From Anaerolineae bacterium (GTDB lineage: Bacteria > Chloroflexota > Anaerolineae > Aggregatilineales > Phototrophicaceae), in the NCBI GenBank assembly GCA_017303775.1, contig JAFLCH010000012.1, positions 1 to 34,989 of the forward strand: a stretch of DNA of 34,989 bases, read 5' to 3'. A program made the translations under genes and the position numbers. The notes below the pieces were generated by a model, which saw nothing but the letters and a program-made list of their open reading frames with translations, did not search any database and had not been told where the DNA came from. Positions 17,153 through 25,970 of the stretch are shown here, piece by piece; within the stretch, counting starts at the first letter, position 1; every line of letters starts with the position of its first letter.

Positions 17153-18391
17153 CTATTGTTCATGAGAGACCAGATCTGCCCATGTTTCGCGCTGGCGGGC
17201 AACCTGCCAAGATTGCCCATCGGGACTGATAACAACTTCTGGCGGACGCAAGCGCTGGTTGTAATTGCTGGACATCACCATACCGTATGCGCCTGCTGTT
17301 AAGACAGCCAATTTCTCGTTCGTCACTGTGGCCTGAATCTCGATGTTATGACCCAGCGCGTCGGCACTTTCACAGACTGGTCCGACCACATGGTACAGCC
17401 TTTTGTCGCGTTTGTAATCAGCCACTGGGACTATCATATGATGGGCTTCGTAAAGGGCAGGGCGGATGAGTTCGGCCATGCTGCCATCGGTGATGAGCAA
17501 ATGTTCTCCCCCTTGCTCTTTGGTATAAAGCACGCTGATGACGAATAAGCCTGCGTCGGCGATGACCGAACGCCCCGGCTCTAAAATGACTTGATAATCT
17601 TTCAATAGGGGCGTTACTGCTGCGCCGAAATCATCCCACGATGGGATCGGCTCTTCGGCGCTATAGGCAACGGCCAACCCCCCCCCGATATTGATCGTTC
17701 GGATGGTGGGGTAGGGATGCAGAATCTCGAGTACGGTTTCAACCGCCTGTCGGGTTGCATTTGTATCATGCAGTTGGCTGCCAATATGAATATGAAGTCC
17801 TTCGATTGAAACATTCGGGAAATCATCTTGTCGCCTGAGTAGTTCACGGACAGTTTGAATCGAAAGACCGAACTTCGCCGCTCCATGCCCTGTTGCAATA
17901 TGACGGTGAGTAGGCGCTGCAATATCCGGATTCAGCCTCAGCGCAACCCGCACTTGTTTGCGGTCAGTGAGCACGGCTAATTCTTGAATGCTCTCCAATT
18001 CGCCGACATTTTCAACATTAATCCAGCCGATTTGTTTTTCAAGCGCGTAGCGAAGTTCGTCACGAGTCTTGCCGACTCCGGCGAATACAATATGTGCCGT
18101 GTCTGCGCCTGCAAGAAGCGCCTTATGGATTTCCCCCGCGCTCACGGCATCAATTCCAGCGCCTGCTTGCACCAGTGTTTTTAAAACCGCCAGATTAGCA
18201 TTCGCTTTGGCGCTGTAGTGAATCTCTGGTTTGAGTACACTGAACGCGCTGCGAATACGCTCCAAATTGTGGAGCATCCGTTTGAGGCTGTAAATGTAGA
18301 CAGGCGTGCCAACCTGCTCCGCGATCTCCTCAATAGAGATTTCATCTGCAAACAGGTTGCCAGCTCGATAGTGGATTGAATTGTTCAGCAT
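17153..18391 (-). CDS. lysA: Diaminopimelate decarboxylase
   Basis: This PLP enzyme decarboxylates meso-diaminopimelate to L-lysine, the last step of lysine synthesis. The 412-residue product is a fold-type III decarboxylase: the PLP lysine is Lys62 in HYSAKANANL, then AGAGIDAVSAGEIHKAL, GHGAAKFGLS, GLHIHIGSQL, INIGGGLAV (phosphate loop), LEPGRSVIADAG, and the catalytic cysteine in GPVCESADAL, which also contacts substrate. The ending GAYGMVMSSNYNQRLRPPEV is characteristic of LysA. The gene lies 12 bases downstream of the cyclase gene and 12 bases upstream of the hydrolase. Confidence 0.94.
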   Translation of the reverse strand: MLNNSIHYRAGNLFADEISIEEIAEQVGTPVYIYSLKRMLHNLERIRSAFSVLKPEIHYSAKANANLAVLKTLVQAGAGIDAVSAGEIHKALLAGADTAHIVFAGVGKTRDELRYALEKQIGWINVENVGELESIQELAVLTDRKQVRVALRLNPDIAAPTHRHIATGHGAAKFGLSIQTVRELLRRQDDFPNVSIEGLHIHIGSQLHDTNATRQAVETVLEILHPYPTIRTINIGGGLAVAYSAEEPIPSWDDFGAAVTPLLKDYQVILEPGRSVIADAGLFVISVLYTKEQGGEHLLITDGSMAELIRPALYEAHHMIVPVADYKRDKRLYHVVGPVCESADALGHNIEIQATVTNEKLAVLTAGAYGMVMSSNYNQRLRPPEVVISPDGQSWQVARQRETWADLVSHEQ

Positions 18392-18403
18392 GTGGGCGGC
18401 CTG

Positions 18404-20428
18404 CTACTTGACGACCGAAATAAGTTCATAAACGCGGGTGGGATGTGCGATGCCTTTGAAGCTGACATCACCGATGTCATTGACCTGTGCGATATTTTGC
18501 AGCATATCACTGGTCGCCTCACTGATGACGATTTGCCCCGGTTCCGCCACTCCGCATAATCGCGCTCCCAGATTAACCATCCGTCCTAGTGCAGTGAATT
18601 CGCTGCGGATGCGGTGCCCAATTTCGCCGGCAATCGCATCACCGGAGCTTATTCCGATGCCCATCGACGGGAGTTCATGACCGGTTGCCGCGAGTTTGGC
18701 TTGCAATTCACGGTGAACCGCTTGCATTTCCAGCGCTGCTGCGGCAGCACGATGCGCATGATCGTGCATTTGAACCGGTGTGCCGAATAGACCCACAACC
18801 ATATCGCCCACAAATTTATCGAGCGTGCCACCATGGTCTAAGATTACGTCGGTCATTTTTCCCAGAAACAAATTGAGCGAACTCACAAATTCTTCGGCGG
18901 AGATATTTTCCGCCCACTCAGTCGAATCGCGTAAATCCGCGAATAAGACCGTCAGATTAACGCGTTCGCCGGAGAGGATATTGGCGTTTGCCTTTTGCAG
19001 CAGCATTTCCACGACTTTGGGGTCAACCGAACGGGTGAGAATTGCGCGCATCCGGCGCTGTTCTAACCGTTCAAAAATCGCGGTATCTACCTGACTCGTT
19101 ATGGCTTGAAGCATATTGAGGTCTTCGCGGTTAAAGCCATCTTTACCCGCGCTATTGACCAGACCAATAACGCCAATTAGACGTTCGTTGAGAATGAGGG
19201 GGGCAGCGATGTACGATTGAATGTTGCCACTTAATCCATTCTCGTGGATGATCGAGCCTTTTTTCAGTGCCGCTCGCGAAATCTGCTGTACAGTCTGCTG
19301 GTATTCAGGAGTTGCGATTTGACCATCAATGGTGAAAGCGCGCAGCTCAAGTTCCTGCTCTTGTCCTTCACTATAAAGCATGATATAGCCCATCTCACTG
19401 GAGACAGCCGAACTCAATTCGCTCAGTACTGCTTGCAGCATTGCGTCCAAATCTTTTTCGCGGTCACGTACCTGATCAATCCGGTAAATGACTTCAAGTT
19501 CCCGTTTACGCTGCGAAAGCTGACGTTGGATGCGCGAATGAACCACAGCCGAATCCATCTGGCTCATCATCGCGTGCAGAAGCCGGTGATCAGCAATCGA
19601 ATAGGGTGCTTCTCGCCCAACGATGACGGCGCCTAGTCGATTTCCCTCAACGACAAATGGGGCTGCCAGCAGGACGGCTTCTTTAAGGCCATCGGGTGTG
19701 GGAATTACTTGGGGAATTGTCAGCTTTTGCGCATGACCTTGCAGCTTTTCGAGCGTCGAGGGAGATAGATCATATTTATTGATGACCCCCCGCAGAATCA
19801 TGTTATTGCTCTCGGACTCTGTCAGTAAGACGAGGCAGATTTCAGCATCGAAATATTGCAGCGCAATAGCGGTGAAACCGTTGATCAGCTCTGTTTCATA
19901 ATTAGTACGATCCCGTAGCCGATCGATGTCGTAAATAGCTTCTAATTCACGGTTGCGCTGGGTGAGTTTCCATGTCGTCCGTGCCTGCACAACAGCTGAG
20001 TCCAGCTGTGTTTCTACTAGATCTAACATGATAAGTTCGGCTTCGCTGAACGGAGCGTTGTCCCGCAAGAGAATGAAGCTTCCCATCGGGTAATCGTGCA
20101 AAATGATTTGCACCCCGATTGCATATTCCCACGGCGATTCTGTCAGAAGCTGCTTGCCACTGCTTGCCATGGCTCGTCGGCACAGTTTTGTTGCCAGTTG
20201 AACGGGTATGCCTTGAACAGCCAGCAGTTCAATATCATCGCTCGTTTCGGTGATCAACATGATGGCGCAGGCTTCACAACCAAACCACGATTGTAAAAAT
20301 GAAGCCGCAGTTTCGAACATTACTTGTGGATCGCCATCATCGTGCAGCGTATCCCGAATCTGATCCAGTTTGAGCACCAGTTCAAGGTCTGGTTGCTTTT
20401 GCGAATGAGACTGCAAATCACTCACCAT
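18404..20428 (-). CDS. Three-GAF-domain class III adenylate/guanylate cyclase
   Basis: This 674-residue soluble signalling protein has GAF-like domains at about 35-150, 180-300 and 325-455 and a class III cyclase domain at 485-674. The catalytic domain keeps the metal aspartates D498 (VLFADLRDSTEW) and D542 (DKFVGDMVVG), the purine-selecting Lys538 and Thr612 typical of adenylate cyclases, and the transition-state Asn619 and Arg623 (GRMVNLGARL). It is therefore expected to be active, most likely making cAMP. The GAF domains are joined by near-repeated helical linkers (QRNRELEAIYDIDRLRDR and QRKRELEVIYRIDQVRDR). No membrane segment is present. Ligands of the GAF domains are unknown. It heads a minus-strand run with lysA and a hydrolase. 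Confidence 0.92.
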   Translation of the reverse strand: MVSDLQSHSQKQPDLELVLKLDQIRDTLHDDGDPQVMFETAASFLQSWFGCEACAIMLITETSDDIELLAVQGIPVQLATKLCRRAMASSGKQLLTESPWEYAIGVQIILHDYPMGSFILLRDNAPFSEAELIMLDLVETQLDSAVVQARTTWKLTQRNRELEAIYDIDRLRDRTNYETELINGFTAIALQYFDAEICLVLLTESESNNMILRGVINKYDLSPSTLEKLQGHAQKLTIPQVIPTPDGLKEAVLLAAPFVVEGNRLGAVIVGREAPYSIADHRLLHAMMSQMDSAVVHSRIQRQLSQRKRELEVIYRIDQVRDREKDLDAMLQAVLSELSSAVSSEMGYIMLYSEGQEQELELRAFTIDGQIATPEYQQTVQQISRAALKKGSIIHENGLSGNIQSYIAAPLILNERLIGVIGLVNSAGKDGFNREDLNMLQAITSQVDTAIFERLEQRRMRAILTRSVDPKVVEMLLQKANANILSGERVNLTVLFADLRDSTEWAENISAEEFVSSLNLFLGKMTDVILDHGGTLDKFVGDMVVGLFGTPVQMHDHAHRAAAAALEMQAVHRELQAKLAATGHELPSMGIGISSGDAIAGEIGHRIRSEFTALGRMVNLGARLCGVAEPGQIVISEATSDMLQNIAQVNDIGDVSFKGIAHPTRVYELISVVK

Positions 20429-20586
20429 ACAACTCCATCTTATCTCCAGAAGCTTGTCCTATATCTTTTTTATAGGGTTATGCTATAGTGTTGTCTGCGT
20501 CTTCAAGGCGCGGTATGCTTCTTGCTGAGCAAGTATAGCAAATAAAGCGCTTGTCAGCTTCTAGATCAGGAGTAAGGTAAGTCGAT

Positions 20587-22422
20587 TTGGCGCTGTTAAA
20601 CGTTGAAACTAAACTGGCTACTGAGTACGAAACGATTCGTCGTCGTGAATATGAGTTGATTTCCGGCTTGCTGGATGTCTTCCCCAAGGTTGATAACCTC
20701 GGCGAGAGTGGAATGGTGCAAATTCGCGATGCAATGTTCCATGCTGATCATCCATTTCTCATTGTACTGGTCGGGCCGTTCAACTCCGGCAAATCAAGCA
20801 TCATCAACGCCCTCTTGGGTCAGGAAGATATTCTTCCTATCGGCCCCGTCCCCACAACCGACAAAATCACTATTCTGCGTTGGGGTGAGCAACCACAACG
20901 TTTAAGTGGTGCCGATGCAGCCGATACGCTGCTCTATCCGGCCCCCTTGTTACAGAAGGTGAGTCTGGTCGATACTCCCGGCCTTGAGTCGATCTTCAAA
21001 GAACATGAACAAATCACGCGCCAATTTTTGCACCGGGCCGATGTAGTCCTGCTGGTGATGTTGGCGACCCAAGCCATGACCGCCAGTAACATGGAATACC
21101 TTCAACAACTAAAGGTTTACGGCAAAAAGGTCATTTTGGTGATCAATCAGGCGGATCTGCTCACGGCGGAAGAAGCTGAGTCGGTACGAGAGTATGTGCT
21201 CGAACAAAGCCAATCGCGTCTCGGCTTCCGGCCAGATGTCTGGTTGGTTTCAGCGCGGCAGGGTTTGGCTGCCCGGCGTGATGGCGAACTCGATAAAATT
21301 GCTTGGAAAGCCAGCGGCCTCAGCCGTATTGAGGAGTACCTCGACGACCAACTGAATGATGTCGAGCGACTGCGGCAAAAACTGCAAACCCCGCTTCAGA
21401 TCACCAAAAATGTCAATCAATCCGCGCTGGCCGCTATTCGCAATAATCAATCTGCACTTGATCAATATCAAGGGATTACAGCCAATATAGACCAGCAGTT
21501 ATCCGCCCAAAAACGTGATCAGGAAAAAATGGTTCGCGACCTGAATGCAGAACTCACACAGCGTTTCACCATGATTGCCGAACGTGGCAATCAAGCAATT
21601 CAGGATATTTTTCGCTTTGGGAATGCGCTGCGTACCTTGTGGGGCGGGCTGCTTGAATTGATCGGCTTGGCCGGCGTATTGCGCCGCCGCGGTCGTTCTT
21701 ATATACAGTCGGTCTTCGAGCACTACAAGGTATTTGAACCTGTCGATGAATTGTCAGGCATTTCTGACCGTTTAGCCCCTCGTCTGGAAGGTAAAGATAT
21801 TCAAGATGTGGATGATCTGGTGAAGTATGCGCGGCGAGAAATTGATGCCCTCCCGGAAGCCATCAAGTCGAAGGTGATTGGTACAGTACAATCTCCGCTC
21901 AAGTATGATCGGCAGGCACTTCAGGAAGTTCGCCCGCAGCTAGAATTGCTGGAAACAGAAGCCCGTCAGGTCGAAACCGAACGCTTGGATCGCACACTAC
22001 GGAATTCCATGTTCTATCTGGCCGCTTTTGAACTCATCCTCGTGATTTTTGCCGTCGTATCATTGGGAATCCAGTCGGACGACATTCAGTCCAAAATTCT
22101 GCTCCTCTTGTTTCTGTTGGGCTTGGGCGTGTTTGCCTTGCTCTACATGCCCTTACGTGGGCGATTACTGCAATCCGCCTATACCGGACGCATATTGAAA
22201 TTGCAGGGGCGTTATATCGATACCCTATCCAAAGCAGCCGATAAGCAAATCGAATATGGAATGCGCTTGCGTCGGGATGCCATCCAACCCCTCACGCGTT
22301 TGATTGAAGCGCAAACTCAGATACAAACCGAGCAGCTCACCAAATTGCAGGTTGCCGATCAAGAAATTGTGAGCATCGAAGCGGCACTGGCCAAGTTTGG
22401 TAAAAAAGGCATTCTCGGTTAA
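20587..22422 (+). CDS. Bacterial dynamin-like GTPase, first of pair
   Basis: Bacterial dynamin-like proteins bind GTP and remodel or repair membranes. This 611-residue protein has the GTPase motifs G1 GPFNSGKS (63-70), G2 PTTDK, G3 DTPG (129-132) and G4 NQAD (187-190). Coiled-coil regions flank the G domain, and two hydrophobic stretches at about 475-535 (FYLAAFELILVIFAVVSLGI, then LLLLFLLGLGVFALLYMPL) form a membrane-inserting paddle. TTG 20587 is chosen because TAAGGT lies about 9 bases upstream and no earlier in-frame start gives a better site. The second dynamin gene starts 9 bases after its stop. Pairs of different dynamins often form heteromers. Confidence 0.9.
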   Translation: MALLNVETKLATEYETIRRREYELISGLLDVFPKVDNLGESGMVQIRDAMFHADHPFLIVLVGPFNSGKSSIINALLGQEDILPIGPVPTTDKITILRWGEQPQRLSGADAADTLLYPAPLLQKVSLVDTPGLESIFKEHEQITRQFLHRADVVLLVMLATQAMTASNMEYLQQLKVYGKKVILVINQADLLTAEEAESVREYVLEQSQSRLGFRPDVWLVSARQGLAARRDGELDKIAWKASGLSRIEEYLDDQLNDVERLRQKLQTPLQITKNVNQSALAAIRNNQSALDQYQGITANIDQQLSAQKRDQEKMVRDLNAELTQRFTMIAERGNQAIQDIFRFGNALRTLWGGLLELIGLAGVLRRRGRSYIQSVFEHYKVFEPVDELSGISDRLAPRLEGKDIQDVDDLVKYARREIDALPEAIKSKVIGTVQSPLKYDRQALQEVRPQLELLETEARQVETERLDRTLRNSMFYLAAFELILVIFAVVSLGIQSDDIQSKILLLLFLLGLGVFALLYMPLRGRLLQSAYTGRILKLQGRYIDTLSKAADKQIEYGMRLRRDAIQPLTRLIEAQTQIQTEQLTKLQVADQEIVSIEAALAKFGKKGILG

Positions 22423-22431
22423 GAGAGGTCA

Positions 22432-24222
22432 ATGACGTTGACAACAGTAAATGCACTTGATGGAACCTTAGCTGCCCTCCGCGAATCCGAAATCCGTCTC
22501 CTCACCGACATTGGCGCAACTTTGGCTGATATGGGAGAGGGCGCGCAGGATGAGCGCCAGCGTCTGGCAGATGTGGCGCAGGATCTGCGCGACATGTTCT
22601 TTTTGGTGGTGGTGATCGGCGAATTTAATGCTGGCAAATCATCTTTTGTGAACGCTCTGCTGGCGGATAATCTCCTCCCGATGGGTATCACACCCACGAC
22701 CGAGGCCATTGAATTGATCCGTTACGATCCACAGGTTAATCGTAAGCCGAACCTGCGACCGGATGGCATACGCGAATGGACGCATCCCAATACCGGCGCG
22801 CCGGGCGTAGCTTTAGTCGACACACCCGGTACCGGCTCCGTTTTTCAGAAACACGAGCGAGTTGCGCGTTCCTTCTTGCACCGTAGTGATCTGGTTGTGT
22901 TTGTTGTTTCGGCCAAGCGTGCGTTCGCCGAAACCGAGCGTCTTTATTTAGAAGTCGCCCGAAATTACGGCAAAAAAATTATCCTCGTCGTGAACCAGAT
23001 CGATCTTCTTCAGCCTAAAGAGCAAGTTGAAGTACGCCGGTTCATCGAGCAGCAGGTAGATGAACTGCTCAGCATTCGCCCTCTGCTCTTTATGGTTTCT
23101 GCTAAAGAGGCTTTGTCTGCGCGTAATGCCAGTGGCGCAGTGGTGGGCGATCCGGGCGGCATGGAAGCTGTACGGGCACATCTGCGCGGGGTTTTTAACG
23201 AAGCTCCACCCGCCCAGCAGAAGTTGATCGCTCAATTGGATATGGCCGAGCGTCTCGTGAAAGATTATCAAGGTACGGTTCAGCGTAAAGCGGATCTCGT
23301 GAATATTGATACAACCAAAGTGCGCGAAGTGCAGCGCGAGCTAGAGCAGCAGTCCGTTGGGCTGAGCGCTCAACTGAAAGTAGCACGTGGCGAAATTGAC
23401 TCGGTTTTTGAAGGTATGCGTCGTCGTGGTATCAATTTCATCGATACCAATTTCTCCATCCGGAAAATTGGTCGCACCCCCAAACGTGAAGTACTTCAGG
23501 CGGAATTTCAAGAAGTGGTTATTGGTCGTGCCCTCCGCGACATTGGGGAAGCCACCAATGGCTACATCAACGCAGTGGTGGATAACAGCCGCTTATATTG
23601 GCGCGGAGTGATTGACCGCCTCAATCAATTGCGTGAATTGATGGAACAGGAAGTCACAGGCCTCGACTCTGGAATCTATTCTGAACAGCGCGAGGCTTTG
23701 CAAGAAGCGATTCAAATTGCCGAAAGTGAACTGAAAACCTATTCCACCGGCAAAATCGTCACCGAGATACAAGAGATTTTTGAAACCAACAGTGCTGGCT
23801 TTACCACCAGTGTGTTGGCGAGTTTGGGTGGGTTGGTTCTCATACTGCTGGCCTTAGCGCCCGCTGGCCCGATAATTGGTGCCGGTGCTGCACCGCTCGC
23901 CTTCCCGGCTTTTGTTTTTGGTGCTCCCATCTTGCTGGGTGGTGGTTATTTTGCGCTCCGCTACTTCCGTGGTGTGGTCAGCGATACCAAGCGCGATCTG
24001 CACCAGCGTATCGACGAACTGGAAAAATCCTACGAAACCGCGCTGGATGACCTCACAAACAAGGAACGTACCCGCCTGACCCAATATGGGACTCAGGTTC
24101 TCACGCCTATTTTTAGCCGTTTAGAAGTGCTTGCCCAACGCTATGCAGCCCAGCAGTCCGCCCTTCGTGCCCATCTCACCCAATTGGCTGCCTTGCGTGA
24201 GCAAATCGAAAAAGCCAGATAA
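22432..24222 (+). CDS. Bacterial dynamin-like GTPase, second of pair
   Basis: This 596-residue protein has G1 GEFNAGKS (63-70), G2 TPTTE, G3 DTPG (130-133) and G4 NQID (188-191). A long coiled-coil middle region follows, with a hydrophobic paddle at about 460-510 (LASLGGLVLILLALAPAGPI and a Gly/Ala-rich second segment) and a C-terminal coiled coil. The two dynamins share the same layout but are clearly divergent in sequence, so they are not a recent duplication. AGAGAGG precedes the ATG by 4 bases and the gap from the first gene is 9 bases, so the pair is one transcription unit, probably making interacting partners. Confidence 0.9.
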   Translation: MTLTTVNALDGTLAALRESEIRLLTDIGATLADMGEGAQDERQRLADVAQDLRDMFFLVVVIGEFNAGKSSFVNALLADNLLPMGITPTTEAIELIRYDPQVNRKPNLRPDGIREWTHPNTGAPGVALVDTPGTGSVFQKHERVARSFLHRSDLVVFVVSAKRAFAETERLYLEVARNYGKKIILVVNQIDLLQPKEQVEVRRFIEQQVDELLSIRPLLFMVSAKEALSARNASGAVVGDPGGMEAVRAHLRGVFNEAPPAQQKLIAQLDMAERLVKDYQGTVQRKADLVNIDTTKVREVQRELEQQSVGLSAQLKVARGEIDSVFEGMRRRGINFIDTNFSIRKIGRTPKREVLQAEFQEVVIGRALRDIGEATNGYINAVVDNSRLYWRGVIDRLNQLRELMEQEVTGLDSGIYSEQREALQEAIQIAESELKTYSTGKIVTEIQEIFETNSAGFTTSVLASLGGLVLILLALAPAGPIIGAGAAPLAFPAFVFGAPILLGGGYFALRYFRGVVSDTKRDLHQRIDELEKSYETALDDLTNKERTRLTQYGTQVLTPIFSRLEVLAQRYAAQQSALRAHLTQLAALREQIEKAR

Positions 24223-24243
24223 CCATGTCAACAGGGCACTCCG

Positions 24244-24693
24244 ATGACACTTTTTCTTCAAGCTCAAATTGTTGTTGAACTGCTGCTGGCGGCCATGCTC
24301 AGTGTATTGATTGGCTATGATCGCGAGAGCCGCCGCCAGCCTGCCGGATTACGCACCCACATGCTTGTTGGTGTCGGCTCGTGTTTGTTTACGGCCCTTT
24401 CAATGCATGCCTTTGTTGGAGATACCGGACGTGTTGCTGCTCAGGTGGTGGCGGGCGTAGGTTTTCTCGGTGCCGGCACCATCATCCAGCGGCGCGGACA
24501 GCCCCATCACCTCACAACTGCTGCCAGCATTTGGGCGACAGCCGCTGTTGGTATGGCTACCGGAACAGGTGCTTGGTTCCTCGCTTTGGGGGCTTCGTTA
24601 ATCATTTGGGCTGTTCTCGTGGTTGTGCGCTGGTTCAGTAAAAGTGATGAGCCGGATCATCACCTATATGACAATCACAAAGACACGCATTAA
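24244..24693 (+). CDS. MgtC/SapB-family membrane protein
   Basis: This 149-residue inner-membrane protein has four hydrophobic segments and the MgtC signature: LLAAMLSVLIGYDRESRRQP, AGLRTHMLVGVGSCLF, VAAQVVAGVGFLGAGTIIQR and LTTAASIWATAAVGMATGTG. The C-terminus is a short histidine-rich tail (DEPDHHLYDNHKDTH). MgtC proteins help cells cope with low magnesium and with acid or host stress, in some cases by modulating the F-ATPase; the role in free-living bacteria is unclear. It follows the second dynamin gene by 21 bases, so it may belong to the same envelope-stress operon. Confidence 0.88.
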   Translation: MTLFLQAQIVVELLLAAMLSVLIGYDRESRRQPAGLRTHMLVGVGSCLFTALSMHAFVGDTGRVAAQVVAGVGFLGAGTIIQRRGQPHHLTTAASIWATAAVGMATGTGAWFLALGASLIIWAVLVVVRWFSKSDEPDHHLYDNHKDTH

Positions 24694-24707
24694 CTTGAAG
24701 TTTCACA

Positions 24708-25745
24708 TCATAAACCGTGTATAGCTCGTAACTGCTTGATCAAGTTTGTCACATCGGGTTCACGAGTTTCGCGCGGCATTCCCATAGGGTCACTAATATT
24801 CTCATCCCCCAGCAGCGCGTGGGCAATATTCACCATGCCATGGCTCAGCGCATCCAGATTATATCCACCTTCCATCGCGAAGATGATTTTTCCGCCGCAA
24901 AACTTTTCCGCCATCCGGATAAGTTCGCGGCTCAGATGTGCGTACCCGGTTAGGCTTAAACGCATCCCCGCAATCGGATCGAGCCAGTGTGCATCAAACC
25001 CCGCCGAAACGATGATAAACTCCGGCTTAAACCGTTCCGCGGCCGGCCACACAATCTGATCATAGATGGCTGCGAAGTTGCCGTCACTGTGCCCTGCCGG
25101 CAACGGGATATTGATTGTATAACCTTCGCCTTGTCCGCTACCGATGTCGGTCAAGCCGCCCGTTCCGGGATAGAATGGCGCTTGATGAGTCGAGATAAAC
25201 AATACACTTGGGTCATCATAAAACATGGCTTCGGTGCCATTCCCATGATGCACATCATAATCAACAATCATTACCCGCTTGATCCCGTAAGTCTCTTGGG
25301 CATAACGCACGGCAATCGGCACATTCCCCAGAATGCAAAACCCCATTGCATGGTCAGGCATGGCATGATGCCCCGGTGGCCGAACTGCTGCTAGCGCGTT
25401 TCGAGCTTTACCGCTCAGAACCTCGTCAGCCGCCAGTACCACACCTCCGGCGCTCAGACGTGCTATTTCAATCGAAGTCGGCCCCGCGTATGTATCCGGA
25501 TCGAGGTGATTCATGTGCGACGGCCTGCTTTCGTCCAGCCAATGGAGCAGGTCAACATACTTCGGACTGTGAACCTTCTGAATCCACTTATCCTCCACCG
25601 CCCGTGCTTCGTGAACCTTCATACGGTCGATTAATCCAGCCAATCGCAATTGTTCCCATACTGCTCGGATTCGCCCCGCATGTTCGGGATGACCCTGAAG
25701 ATGATGCTCCACATAGCGAGGGTGAGAGATATAGGCGGTGGTCAT
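24708..25745 (-). CDS. Histone-deacetylase-like / acetylpolyamine amidohydrolase family protein
   Basis: This 345-residue zinc hydrolase removes acetyl groups from lysines or polyamines in its family. The active site is intact: the histidine pair in RPPGHHAMPDHAMGF, the zinc ligands Asp and His in VDYDVHHGNGTEAMFYDDP and the third Asp in VSAGFDAHWLDP, and the catalytic tyrosine in AMEGGYNLDAL. The opening YISHPRYVEHHLQGHPEHAG is typical of the bacterial class II-like branch. I chose ATG 25745 because AGAGGA lies 6 bases upstream and the family begins here; a 34-residue longer reading frame has no support. It converges on mgtC with 14 bases between stops. Confidence 0.92.
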   Translation of the reverse strand: MTTAYISHPRYVEHHLQGHPEHAGRIRAVWEQLRLAGLIDRMKVHEARAVEDKWIQKVHSPKYVDLLHWLDESRPSHMNHLDPDTYAGPTSIEIARLSAGGVVLAADEVLSGKARNALAAVRPPGHHAMPDHAMGFCILGNVPIAVRYAQETYGIKRVMIVDYDVHHGNGTEAMFYDDPSVLFISTHQAPFYPGTGGLTDIGSGQGEGYTINIPLPAGHSDGNFAAIYDQIVWPAAERFKPEFIIVSAGFDAHWLDPIAGMRLSLTGYAHLSRELIRMAEKFCGGKIIFAMEGGYNLDALSHGMVNIAHALLGDENISDPMGMPRETREPDVTNLIKQLRAIHGL

Positions 25746-25855
25746 GTGTAATCCTCTATTGACGAGCAGTTCAGTTAAATACTCTATATATGGATCAGAT
25801 TGTTGCCGGAAAATCCCCTGCTTGCAAGTACCCTGCCAGATTTGCAAAAAGGCTT

Positions 25856-25861
25856 TATAAT
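25856..25861 (+). promoter_or_regulatory. Probable -10 element of the AAA+ ATPase gene
   Basis: A consensus TATAAT lies about 110 bases upstream of the AAA+ ATG, in the 225-base gap between this gene and the divergent deacetylase-like gene. A clear -35 is missing. The rest of the gap holds only the leader and no recognisable gene. Confidence 0.35.
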
Positions 25862-25970
25862 CACAACACTTGAGAAAGATGCCTCATGACGGCGTTACTT
25901 TGGCTTCCCTATCCGTTTCAAAAGCTCATCATGATTTAGTAATTTTGATTCAGGAGGTTCGGACGAGCAT

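Noticed and set aside
20521..20533. CTTGCTGAGCAAG palindrome upstream of the first dynamin gene
   Set aside because: The stem is only 6 bp around a single base and no promoter elements at proper spacing were found with it, so an operator call is not supported.
25746..25847. N-terminal extension of the deacetylase-like protein by 34 residues
   Set aside because: The extra residues have no family similarity, while a good ribosome binding site lies 6 bases before the internal ATG at 25745.
25885..25941. Short reading frame (about 17 codons) in the leader of the AAA+ gene
   Set aside because: No ribosome binding site and no leader-peptide or attenuator structure is visible.
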